A stretch of DNA of 7,307 nucleotides from Candidatus Avoscillospira stercoripullorum (GCA_018712905.1 DVGD01000046.1:1-7307), one strand, 5' to 3'; positions 1 to 5,445 are shown, counted from the stretch's first letter. The notes: generated by a model not told the origin, from the letters alone. Numbers and translations are program-made.

Positions 1-56
1 CAGACTGTCAAAAAACCTCGTTGAAAACTTGTGCGACAGAGCAGCGGGGGGTGTGT

Positions 57-79
57 GCGGGGGGCAAAAAGCCCACCGC
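57..79. repeat. GC-rich imperfect hairpin in upstream non-coding DNA
   Basis: GCGG-G-GGGC (57-65) can pair with GCCC-A-CCGC (71-79) around an AAAAA loop, with one G/A mismatch. No T-run follows on either strand, so it is not a convincing terminator. It lies in about 300 bp at the left edge where I see no credible gene. The stretch looks like intergenic repeat material continuing from outside the window. Confidence 0.4.
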
Positions 80-94
80 GCGTTCAATCAAACA

Positions 95-129
95 GGATTT
101 TGAAACTTTTTTTAAAAGTTTCAAAATCC
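95..129. repeat. Perfect 16-bp inverted repeat with 3-nt loop
   Basis: GGATTTTGAAACTTTT (95-110) is the exact reverse complement of 114-129, separated by TTT. The AT-rich arms contrast with the GC-rich genes. A second hairpin starts 4 bp later (133-164), and the pair look like one repeat unit. The loop-side T-run could give weak termination on either strand, but the symmetric A/T content makes a dispersed hairpin repeat the simpler reading. No gene ends nearby inside the window. Confidence 0.7.
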
Positions 130-132
130 GCA

Positions 133-164
133 CAGCGTGGCGAAAAGACTTTTTCGACACGCTG
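133..164. repeat. Second hairpin of the upstream repeat pair
   Basis: CAGCGTG (133-139) pairs with CACGCTG (158-164), and CGAAAA (141-146) pairs with TTTTCG (151-156), with a single G/A mismatch between the two stems and a GACT loop. It is placed directly after the 95-129 palindrome, and its last two bases overlap the first 25-nt palindromic unit. It is probably part of the same dispersed intergenic repeat. No coding function is seen. Confidence 0.65.
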
Positions 165-240
165 AGGGGCGCATGAAATATGCGCCCGTGCCAGGTGCGT
201 TGTCGATGGTGCCCCGGGCGGATATGTAATCCGCCCCTAC
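163..240. repeat. Two 25-nt palindromic units (GTAGGGGCG family), facing
   Basis: Unit 1 (163-187) reads TGAGGGGCGCAT...ATGCGCCC, a slightly degenerate forward copy. Unit 2 (216-240) reads GGGCGGAT...ATCCGCCCCTAC, a reverse copy. They are 28 nt apart. The same family recurs about eight more times in the two islands inside the operon. Arms pair GGGCGCAT/ATGCGCCC and GGGCGGAT/ATCCGCCC, so the stem is kept while its inner sequence differs. These are non-coding hairpin repeats; function is unknown. Confidence 0.75.
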
Positions 241-281
241 GAACAAACCTGCGACCCCTGCGCGGATTCGCTATTGTCAAA

Positions 282-419
282 CATGAAACGCGATTTTCAC
301 GAGAAATCCCGCTGTACTCACAGCGGGGTTTCTTATTTTCATGCAAATACCACAAGTTCGATTCGCAAACACTCGTGAAAATCTCCACGCTGTCTTCTTG
401 CCAAAGACAGCATTTCATG
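282..419 (+). other. Nested dyads before purE; possible structured leader RNA or regulatory DNA
   Basis: Exact inverted repeats nest here. CATGAAA (282-288) pairs with TTTCATG (413-419). GATTTTCACGAG (292-303) pairs with CTCGTGAAAATC (372-383). GCTGTCTT (389-396) pairs with AAGACAGC (404-411). The terminator-like hairpin 304-331 stacks directly on the 12-bp stem. As RNA this draws as a three-way junction with joining strands of 3, 5 and 1 nt. I recognise no known riboswitch class (guanine, PRPP/ykkC or T-box motifs are not seen). If transcription starts near 433, as the promoter call suggests, these would be DNA dyads and not leader RNA. An alternative TTTCATG at 337-343 could compete for 282-288. 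Confidence 0.4.
304..339 (+). terminator. Rho-independent terminator-like hairpin
   Basis: AAATCCCGCTGT (304-315) pairs with ACAGCGGGGTTT (320-331) through a 4-nt ACTC loop. This is a 12-bp stem with one T-G wobble, followed by CTTATTTT. The A-stem-T layout favours termination on the + strand. It could end a transcript entering from left of the window and so insulate the pur operon, or act as an attenuator if the operon is transcribed from further upstream. The nearest downstream gene, purE, starts 157 bp beyond it. Confidence 0.65.
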
Positions 420-426
420 GTAAAGT
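398..426 (+). promoter_or_regulatory. Putative sigma-A promoter of the pur operon
   Basis: TTGCCA (398-403, 5 of 6 to TTGACA) and TAAAGT (421-426, 4 of 6 to TATAAT) are separated by 17 bp, and TGG directly before the -10 makes an extended -10 element. Transcription would begin near 433, giving a leader of about 64 nt. The -35 hexamer lies in the loop of an 8-bp dyad (389-396/404-411), a position where a repressor could block RNA polymerase. A weak 6-bp hairpin (448-453/458-463) lies in the predicted leader. The call is by consensus match only. Confidence 0.5.
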
Positions 427-496
427 GAAGATACCTGCTTTATGGAGAAAAATCAGTATTTTTGTCAGATTTGGCAAAAAACTTTGGGAGGTAACC

Positions 497-991
497 ATGA
501 AGAAAGTCGGAATTATTATGGGAAGCGACAGCGACCTGCCGGTGGTGGAGAAAGCCATCGACACCCTCAAGGCCTTTGGCGTCACGCCCGAGGTGCACGT
601 CTACTCCGCCCACCGCACCCCCGCCGAAGCCCTGGCCTTCGCCCGCGGCGCCCGGGAGAACGGCATTGGCGTGATCATCGCCGCCGCCGGAAAGGCGGCA
701 CACCTGGCCGGTGCTCTCGCGGCCAACACCACCTTGCCGGTGATCGGTCTGCCGGTGAGCTCCCATACGTTAGACGGCATTGATGCGCTTTTGTCCACCG
801 TCCAGATGCCCTCGGGCATTCCTGTAGCCACGGTGGCCATCGACGGCGCGGTCAATGCCGCTTTGTTGTCCATCGAGATTTTGGCCGTAAGCGACGAAGT
901 CCTGGCTGAGAAGCTCCAAAAAAAGCGCGAGGCCGACACTGCCGCCGTGCTTCAGAAGAACGCCGCCGTGGAAGCCCGGTTCAACGGGTAA
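497..991 (+). CDS. purE: N5-carboxyaminoimidazole ribonucleotide mutase (AIR carboxylase catalytic subunit)
   Basis: The 164-residue product fits class I PurE, an octameric cytosolic enzyme that moves the carboxylate of N5-CAIR to C4 to give CAIR in IMP synthesis. Visible motifs are GSDSD (9-13) in the nucleotide-phosphate loop, SAHRTP (37-42) with conserved His39, AGKAAHL (64-70) with His69, QMPSGIPVATVAI (103-115) and NAALL (120-124). Start ATG 497 is chosen because GGGAGG (486-491) sits 5 nt upstream and the family begins right before the first beta strand; the frame is open back to 341, but that part is not PurE-like. It is the first gene of the operon and is followed by a repeat island, not directly by purC. 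No purK follows. PurK usually makes N5-CAIR, but some anaerobes appear to manage without it, presumably at high CO2. Identification is secure. Confidence 0.96.
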   Translation: MKKVGIIMGSDSDLPVVEKAIDTLKAFGVTPEVHVYSAHRTPAEALAFARGARENGIGVIIAAAGKAAHLAGALAANTTLPVIGLPVSSHTLDGIDALLSTVQMPSGIPVATVAIDGAVNAALLSIEILAVSDEVLAEKLQKKREADTAAVLQKNAAVEARFNG

Positions 992-999
992 GCAGCTCC

Positions 1000-1043
1000 G
1001 CGGTGCGTTCGGCGAAAGGTTTACAAAAATCGCAACTGCCCTA
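1000..1043. repeat. 44-nt linker repeat, copy 1
   Basis: Begins 8 bp after the purE stop. It matches 1373-1416 with about 5 differences over 44 ungapped positions, and more loosely 1241-1285 and 5630-5671. The common pattern is GCRGTGCGTT ... TCGCRACTGCCC. The copies sit at junctions between the other repeat types. This copy and the one at 5630 both lead directly into the 155-bp element, so the conserved unit there is larger. Confidence 0.6.
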
Positions 1044-1185
1044 ACACCTCACCAGCAAAGCTGGATGGAGAATTCTACGCGCCAAGGCGCTAGAACTCCC
1101 GGCCAAGGCCGGCAGTTCAAGAATTCTTCAATCCGTCGCGCTGTGCGCGCCACCTCCCCTCAAGGGGAGGCTTGAGACGACGCAA
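1031..1185. repeat. 155-bp palindrome-rich element, copy 1
   Basis: Aligns without gaps to 5660-5814 with five mismatches that I count (1034, 1042, 1051, 1144, 1178), about 97% identity; 1052-1143 is identical. It contains several exact hairpins: CCAGC/GCTGG (1052-1064), GCGCC/GGCGC (1079-1090), GAACTcCCGGCC/GGCCGGcAGTTC (1093-1118) and CCTCCCC/GGGGAGG (1153-1170). AGAATTCT occurs at 1069-1076 and 1120-1127 and can close a branched fold around the middle two hairpins. It has no coding potential. It may be a non-autonomous, MITE-like or REP-like element; no transposase is present. Confidence 0.85.
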
Positions 1186-1189
1186 GATC

Positions 1190-1236
1190 CAAGGGCTCCC
1201 CTTGAGGGGAGCTGGCGCGTAGCGCCTGAGAGGTGT
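1190..1236. repeat. Inverted CTCCCC/GGGGAG hairpin element
   Basis: GCTCCCC-TTGA-GGGGAGC (1195-1212) is followed by GGCGC-GTA-GCGCC (1214-1226) and ends GAGGTGT (1230-1236). Read on the minus strand it has the order ACACCTC, variable stem, CAGCTCCCC-loop-GGGGAGC. That is the same plan as the element at 5381-5431 and as the two ends of the 155-bp element. ACACCTC at 1044-1050 and GAGGTGT here bracket a 193-bp composite with matching inverted ends. Confidence 0.65.
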
Positions 1237-1240
1237 GACC

Positions 1241-1285
1241 GCAGTCGCGTTTTGCGGAAGGCTTGCGAGAATCGCAGCTGCCTAC
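1241..1285. repeat. 44-nt linker repeat, divergent copy 2
   Basis: Reads GCAGTCGCG ... AATCGCAGCTGCC and resembles 1000-1043 and 1373-1416 at both ends, with a divergent middle. It joins the composite element ending at 1236 to the palindromic unit at 1290. Confidence 0.45.
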
Positions 1286-1289
1286 AGCG

Positions 1290-1367
1290 GCGGCATGAGG
1301 GCATGCCGCCCTACAGGGTGCGGCGAACATTTCGGGTGCACTCCGTAGGGGCGCGCATTGCGCGTCC
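1290..1367. repeat. Two 25-nt-family palindromic units, back to back
   Basis: Unit 1290-1314 is a reverse copy (arms GGCGGCAT 1289-1296 and ATGCCGCC 1303-1310, then CTAC). Unit 1345-1367 is a forward copy (GTAGGGGCGCGCA...GCGCGTCC), 23 nt long and slightly degenerate. They are separated by exactly 30 nt (1315-1344), the same gap as seen twice in the second island. They are hairpin repeats without coding content. Confidence 0.65.
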
Positions 1368-1372
1368 GAGCT

Positions 1373-1416
1373 GCGGTGCGTTCGGCGAAAACTTTACTAA
1401 AGTCGCGACTGCCCTA
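1373..1416. repeat. 44-nt linker repeat, copy 3
   Basis: About 39 of 44 positions match 1000-1043 at an offset of 373 bp, with the first 18 bases identical. Its last base is the first base of the long inverted repeat 1416-1490. Confidence 0.65.
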
Positions 1417-1490
1417 CGGGCGGCCATAAAGGCCGCCCCTACAACCACGCTCCCGGTTTTCTCGTAGGGGCGGCCTTTATGGCCGCCCGT
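1416..1490. repeat. 27-bp perfect inverted repeat upstream of purC
   Basis: Positions 1416-1442 and 1464-1490 are exact reverse complements over 27 bp with a 21-nt spacer. Each arm contains one 25-nt palindromic unit (GGGCGGCC-ATAAA-GGCCGCCC and its inverse), so the DNA can fold as two small hairpins or one long one. It lies 57 bp before the purC start. Transcription through it would give a very stable RNA structure. There is no T-run, so it is not a standard terminator. It may stall polymerase, stabilise or process mRNA ends, or simply be a tail-to-tail repeat pair. Confidence 0.85.
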
Positions 1491-1546
1491 GCCCAGGCAG
1501 CGTTCCCATGAAAAATCTTCACGATACGATATAGGAGGAATCCCCC

Positions 1547-2257
1547 ATGGAAATCAAGGAAATGCTCTACGAAGGAAAGGCCAAGCAGGTATTTGCCACC
1601 GAGAATCCCGACATCGTCATGGTGCACTATAAGGACGACGCCACCGCCTTCAACGGCCTCAAGAAGGGCACCATCACCGGCAAGGGCGTCATCAACAACC
1701 GCGTGACCAACTTCATGATGAAAAAGCTCGAGGCCGCCGGCATCCCCACCCACTTTGTCGAGGAGCTCAATGACCGCGACACCCTGGTGAAGAAGGTCTC
1801 CATCGTGCCCCTGGAGGTCATCATCCGCAACATCTCCGCCGGCTCCTTCGCCAAGCGCTTCGGCGTGGAGGAGGGCATCGTCTTTGAAAACCCCACCATC
1901 GAATATTCCTACAAGAACGACGACCTGGGCGACCCCATGATTAACACCGCCCAGGCCCTTGCCCTCAAGCTCGCCACCCCCGAAGAGATCGAGACCATCC
2001 GCACCATGGCCTTCAAGGTCAACGACATCATGAAGGCCTTCTTTCAGGAAGTCGGCGTGGATCTGGTGGACTTCAAGCTGGAGTTCGGCCGCCTCAGCGA
2101 TGGCACCATCGTCCTGGCCGACGAGATCTCCCCCGACACCTGCCGCTTCTGGGACAGCAAGACCCACGAAAAGCTCGACAAGGATCGCTTCCGCCGGGAT
2201 CTTGGCGGCGTGGAGGATGCCTACGAGGAGATGCGCCGCCGGATCTTCGGCGCATAA
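1547..2257 (+). CDS. purC: Phosphoribosylaminoimidazole-succinocarboxamide (SAICAR) synthetase
   Basis: This 236-residue protein is the usual length for bacterial PurC. The enzyme joins CAIR and aspartate with ATP hydrolysis to form SAICAR. Recognisable motifs are YEGKAK (8-13) in the N-terminal ATP-grasp-like lobe, PLEVIIRNISAGS (88-100, the first family signature), DFKLEFG (175-181, the second signature) and DEISPDTCRFWD (192-203). ATG 1547 is supported by AGGAGG (1533-1538) 8 nt upstream and by the MEIKEMLYEGKAK beginning typical of the family. It follows the first repeat island and is only 12 bp before purF, so it starts the compact purCFMN block. No purK, purB, purS or purQ lies beside it. 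Codons are strongly C/G-ending, like purF and purM. I see no defects. Confidence 0.97.
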   Translation: MEIKEMLYEGKAKQVFATENPDIVMVHYKDDATAFNGLKKGTITGKGVINNRVTNFMMKKLEAAGIPTHFVEELNDRDTLVKKVSIVPLEVIIRNISAGSFAKRFGVEEGIVFENPTIEYSYKNDDLGDPMINTAQALALKLATPEEIETIRTMAFKVNDIMKAFFQEVGVDLVDFKLEFGRLSDGTIVLADEISPDTCRFWDSKTHEKLDKDRFRRDLGGVEDAYEEMRRRIFGA

Positions 2258-2269
2258 GCGGAGGACGCC

Positions 2270-3700
2270 ATGAGCAATCTCCATGAAGAATGCGGCGTCT
2301 TCGGCGTCTGCGCCAAAAAAAGCTCCGACGTCGCCTCCATGACCTACTACGGCCTCTTTGCCCTCCAGCACCGGGGGCAGGAGAGCTGCGGCATCGTGGT
2401 CAACGACGACGGCCTCTTCCAGTCCTACAAGGACGTGGGGCTGGTGGGCGAGGTGTTCACCCCCACGGTGCTCAAGAGCCTGGGGCAGGGCGACCTGGCC
2501 GTGGGACACGTGCGCTACGGCACCACCGGCACCGGCGGCCGCAGCAACGCCCAGCCCATGCTGGTCAACCACATCAAAGGCCGCATGGCGCTCGCCCACA
2601 ACGGCAATCTCACCAACTCCACAGAGCTTCGCACCGAGCTGGAGCTCCAGGGCTCCATCTTCCACTCCACCTCCGACACCGAGGTCATCTCCTACATCAT
2701 CACCAAGGAGCGCATCGGCTGCGGCTCCATCGAGGAGGCCGTGGAAAAGGCCATGAACCGCCTGGAGGGCGCCTACTCCCTTTGCATCATGTCCCCCTCC
2801 AAGCTCATCGCCGCCCGGGATCCCCACGGCTTCCGCCCGCTGTGCTACGGCCAGACCGAGGACGGCACCTATGTGGTGGCCTCGGAGAGCTGCGCGCTGG
2901 ACGCCGTGGCGGCCAAGTTCATCCGGGACGTCACCCCCGGCGAGATCCTCGTCTTCGAGCGGGGCAAGGAGCCCAAGTCCATCACCACCCACTGCGGCAA
3001 GTGCCCGCGCACCATGTGCGTCTTTGAATACATCTACTTCGCCCGTCCCGATTCGGTGCTCGATGGCTGCAACGTCCACGCCGCCCGCGCCCGCGCCGGC
3101 GCCTTCCTGGCCTTGGAGCACCCCGCCCAGGCCGACGTGGTCATCGGCGTGCCCGACAGCGGCATCGACGCCGCCGTGGGCTACTCCCACCAGTCCGGCA
3201 TCCCCTATGCCGTGGGCTTTATCAAAAACCGCTACATCGCCCGCACCTTCATCGCCCCCGGCCAGAGCGCCCGGCAGGACAAGGTGAAGATCAAACTGAA
3301 CCCCATCGCCGAGGTGGTGCGGGGCAAGCGCGTGGTGCTCATCGACGACTCCATCGTCCGCGGCACCACCTGCGCCAGAATCATCCAGCTCCTGCGGGAC
3401 GCCGGCGCCAAGGAGATCCACATGCGCGTCTCCGCGCCGCCCTTCATCAATCCCTGCTACTACGGCACCGACATCGACTCGCGGGATCACCTCATCGCCT
3501 GCCACCACACCGTGGAGGAGATTGCGAAGATCATCGGCGTCGACTCCCTGGGCTATTTGAGCCTGGACAGCGCCCACAAGCTCTGCAACGGCACGGCCTC
3601 CCAGGGCTTCTGCGCCGCCTGCTTCGGCGACCCCTACCCCACCGCCACCCCCAAGGCCGCCGACAAAAACCGCTTTGAAAAGAAAATCTCCGAGAAATAA
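2270..3700 (+). CDS. purF: Amidophosphoribosyltransferase (glutamine PRPP amidotransferase), Fe-S type
   Basis: The 476-residue product catalyses the committed step, PRPP plus glutamine to 5-phosphoribosylamine. The N-terminal half is an Ntn-type glutaminase: HEECGVFG places Cys8 after a 7-residue propeptide, which the Bacillus type removes to expose the nucleophile. HRGQES (34-39), VRYGTTG (81-87) and AHNGNLTN (109-116) belong to this domain. The C-terminal phosphoribosyltransferase domain has the PRPP loop VVLIDDSIVRGTT (355-367). Cys250, Cys396, Cys448 and Cys451 line up by motif with the four [4Fe-4S] ligands of B. subtilis PurF, so an oxygen-sensitive cluster is expected. An additional CGKC (242-245) precedes Cys250. 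ATG 2270 follows GGAGG (2260-2264) by 5 nt; purM begins 10 bp after the stop. Purine nucleotide feedback inhibition is expected from the family. Confidence 0.97.
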   Translation: MSNLHEECGVFGVCAKKSSDVASMTYYGLFALQHRGQESCGIVVNDDGLFQSYKDVGLVGEVFTPTVLKSLGQGDLAVGHVRYGTTGTGGRSNAQPMLVNHIKGRMALAHNGNLTNSTELRTELELQGSIFHSTSDTEVISYIITKERIGCGSIEEAVEKAMNRLEGAYSLCIMSPSKLIAARDPHGFRPLCYGQTEDGTYVVASESCALDAVAAKFIRDVTPGEILVFERGKEPKSITTHCGKCPRTMCVFEYIYFARPDSVLDGCNVHAARARAGAFLALEHPAQADVVIGVPDSGIDAAVGYSHQSGIPYAVGFIKNRYIARTFIAPGQSARQDKVKIKLNPIAEVVRGKRVVLIDDSIVRGTTCARIIQLLRDAGAKEIHMRVSAPPFINPCYYGTDIDSRDHLIACHHTVEEIAKIIGVDSLGYLSLDSAHKLCNGTASQGFCAACFGDPYPTATPKAADKNRFEKKISEK

Positions 3701-3710
3701 GGAGGCACCC

Positions 3711-4754
3711 ATGAACAACCAGAGCTATTCCGACGCCTACGCGAAGGCCGGTGTGGACATCACCGCCGGCTACAAGGCCGTGGAACTCATGAAGTCCCAC
3801 ATCGCCCGCACTGCTGTCCCCGGCGTCGTCTCCGACATCGGCGGCTTCGGCGGCCTCTTCTCCCTGGACGTAAGCGGCATGACCGCCCCCACCCTGGTTT
3901 CCGGCACCGACGGCGTGGGCACCAAGCTCAAGCTGGCGTTTCTCTTAGGCAAGCACGACACCGTGGGCATCGACTGCGTGGCCATGTGCGTCAACGATAT
4001 CCTCTGCGCCGGGGCAAAGCCCCTCTTTTTCCTGGACTACATCGCCTGCGGCAAGAATGTGCCCGAGAAAATCGCCGCCATCGTCTCCGGCGTGGCCGAG
4101 GGGTGCGTCCAGTCCGGCGCGGCGCTCATCGGCGGCGAGACCGCCGAAATGCCCGGCTTCTACCCCGAAGACGAATACGACCTCGCGGGCTTCGCGGTGG
4201 GTATTGTGGATCGATCCAAGATCATCGACCACTCCGCCATGCGCCCCGGCGACGTGGTTTTGGCGCTTCCCTCCAGCGGCGTCCACTCCAACGGCTTCTC
4301 GTTGGTGCGGAAGGTCTTCGACGTGGAGCATGCCGACCTCAAAGCGCCTGTGGCGGAGCTGGGCGGCAAGGGCTTGGGCGAGACGCTCCTCACCCCCACC
4401 AAGATCTACGTAAAGCCCGTCCTGGCGCTCTTTGAAAAGGTCACCGTCAGGGGCATCAGCCACATCACCGGCGGCGGCTTCTTTGAAAATATCCCCCGCT
4501 CTCTTCCCCACGGCCTGGGCGCCAAGATCAAGATGGACGACGTACGGGTGCTGCCCATCTTCGATCTCATCGAGAAGACCGGCCAGATCTCCCGCCGGGA
4601 GATGTTCAACACCTTCAACATGGGCGTCGGCATGACCGTGGTGGTTTCCAAGGAAGACGCCGAGAAAGCCCTCTCCATTCTCCGGGAAAACGGCGAGGAC
4701 GCCTATATCCTGGGCGAAATCGTGGAAAGCCAGGACAAGGTGGTCTTATGGTAA
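3711..4754 (+). CDS. purM: Phosphoribosylformylglycinamidine cyclo-ligase (AIR synthetase)
   Basis: PurM closes the imidazole ring, FGAM plus ATP to AIR. The 347-residue protein is of normal length and carries family motifs in order: GTDGVGTK (65-72), NDI (95-97), GGETAEMPG (141-149, glycine-rich ATP-site segment), HSNGFSLVR (192-200), HITGGG (251-256) and FNMGVG (302-307). It belongs to the PurM/SelD/HypE fold family; the two-domain dimer is cytosolic. The frame is open from an upstream ATG at 3675, but that start lies inside purF. ATG 3711 is preferred because GGAGG (3701-3705) precedes it by 5 nt and the peptide MNNQSYSDAYAKAGVDI matches PurM N-termini. Its last 7 bases overlap the purN start, so translation of the two is probably coupled. 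Confidence 0.97.
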   Translation: MNNQSYSDAYAKAGVDITAGYKAVELMKSHIARTAVPGVVSDIGGFGGLFSLDVSGMTAPTLVSGTDGVGTKLKLAFLLGKHDTVGIDCVAMCVNDILCAGAKPLFFLDYIACGKNVPEKIAAIVSGVAEGCVQSGAALIGGETAEMPGFYPEDEYDLAGFAVGIVDRSKIIDHSAMRPGDVVLALPSSGVHSNGFSLVRKVFDVEHADLKAPVAELGGKGLGETLLTPTKIYVKPVLALFEKVTVRGISHITGGGFFENIPRSLPHGLGAKIKMDDVRVLPIFDLIEKTGQISRREMFNTFNMGVGMTVVVSKEDAEKALSILRENGEDAYILGEIVESQDKVVLW

Positions 4755-5335
4755 AGACGAAGATCGCCGTCTTAGTCTCCGGCGGCGGCACCAACCTCCA
4801 GGCGCTTTTAGACGCCCAGGCCGCCGGGCGCATCCCCCACGGGGAGATCGCGTTGGTGGTCTCCAACCGGGCGGACGCCTACGCCTTGGAGCGCGCCAAA
4901 AAAGCCGGGGTGCCCGCCGTGGCGCTGCCGGGAAAGGACTTTGAGCCGCGGCTCGAAGCAGCCCTTCAGAGCGCCGGGATTGAGATGATGATCTTGGCGG
5001 GATTTTTGAAGATCCTCTCGGCGGACTTTACGAAAAAGTGGCCGAACCGGATTTTGAACGTCCACCCGGCGCTGATCCCGTCCTTCTGCGGGGAAGGATT
5101 TTACGGCTTAAAGGTGCACGAGGCAGCCCTTCGCTGCGGCGTGAAGGTCACCGGCGCGACGGTGCATTATGTAAACGAAATCCCCGACGGCGGGGAGATC
5201 ATCCTGCAAAAGGCCGTGGACGTCCTGCCTGGCGACACGCCGGAAGTGTTGCAGCGCCGCGTGATGGAAGAGGCCGAGTGGGTGCTCCTGCCCAAGGCCG
5301 CCGAAATCGTGGCAGAAAAATTGGCGCACGCGTAG
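4748..5335 (+). CDS. purN: Phosphoribosylglycinamide formyltransferase (GART), folate-dependent
   Basis: The 195-residue enzyme transfers a formyl group from 10-formyltetrahydrofolate to GAR, giving FGAR. SGGGTNLQALL (11-21) is the N-terminal phosphate-binding loop. NVHP (104-107) supplies the catalytic Asn104 and His106. Asp147 in the segment HYVNEIPDGGEIILQ corresponds to the catalytic aspartate of the E. coli enzyme. HPALIPSFCGEGFYGLKVHEAAL is the expected active-site strand and helix. ATG 4748 overlaps the purM stop (ATGGTAA, 7 bp), indicating translational coupling; no separate strong Shine-Dalgarno is evident. Codon choice looks less uniformly C-ending than in purF, by eye only. The gene ends the purCFMN block; 3' of it lies a second repeat island where purH often lies in related operons. 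The assignment is secure. Confidence 0.96.
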   Translation: MVKTKIAVLVSGGGTNLQALLDAQAAGRIPHGEIALVVSNRADAYALERAKKAGVPAVALPGKDFEPRLEAALQSAGIEMMILAGFLKILSADFTKKWPNRILNVHPALIPSFCGEGFYGLKVHEAALRCGVKVTGATVHYVNEIPDGGEIILQKAVDVLPGDTPEVLQRRVMEEAEWVLLPKAAEIVAEKLAHA

Positions 5336-5380
5336 GCCTGACGGAGGGGATCAGAACTGGCGATCACCGCCGGCTGACAA
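5336..5380. other. Unassigned gap after purN
   Basis: This 45-bp stretch before the second repeat island contains GGAGGGG (5343-5349), which looks like a ribosome binding site. No reading frame of useful length follows: the nearest candidate start, CTG 5357, hits a stop at 5375. It may be a vestige of the start of a lost gene, or chance. I see no PurH-like peptide here. Confidence 0.25.
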
Positions 5381-5431
5381 CCCCTCAGTCATGGCGCTTT
5401 GCGCCATGACAGCTCCCCTTCACAGGGGAGC
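5381..5431. repeat. CCCCTCAG-hairpin-CTCCCC-loop-GGGGAG element
   Basis: A perfect 10-bp stem GTCATGGCGC/GCGCCATGAC (5388-5410, TTT loop) is followed at once by GCTCCCC-TTCACA-GGGGAGC (5412-5431). The order matches, in the opposite orientation, the element at 1190-1236. It begins 46 bp after the purN stop. Two strong stems so close behind a stop codon could slow polymerase or protect the purN 3' end, but no T-run follows, so I call it a dispersed repeat and not a terminator. Confidence 0.7.
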
Positions 5432-5445
5432 CCTGGGTGCAGCGA

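Noticed and set aside
353..363. Half PurR box (AAGTTCGATT resembling reverse AWWGTTCGGWWWT)
   Set aside because: The core has a mismatch and no second half-site lies at the usual spacing; a similar partial match at 236-249 is part of a repeat.
8..418. 136-codon minus-strand open frame upstream of purE
   Set aside because: It runs across several perfect inverted repeats, a palindromic unit and the terminator-like hairpin, so its peptide is translated repeat DNA. No matching ribosome binding site or family resemblance was seen.
1..496. Guanine, PRPP/ykkC or T-box leader
   Set aside because: I looked for their conserved core sequences by eye and found none; the dyads at 282-419 do not fit these layouts.
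1195..1212. Intrinsic terminator between purE and purC
   Set aside because: The stem is strong, but no T-run follows on either strand, and the same hairpin type recurs as a dispersed repeat.
1252..1467. 71-codon open frame in the first island
   Set aside because: It is composed of linker and palindromic repeat units; no Shine-Dalgarno or protein-like composition.
1501..1530. Internal promoter before purC
   Set aside because: TACGAT (1524-1529) is a weak -10 candidate, but nothing like a -35 lies at suitable spacing.
1439..3718. 759-codon open frame on the minus strand opposite purC and purF
   Set aside because: It mirrors two certain genes whose C/G-ending codons remove stops from the antisense frame. 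The translation is a monotonous run of Gly, Ala, Val, Asp and His with no recognisable domain.
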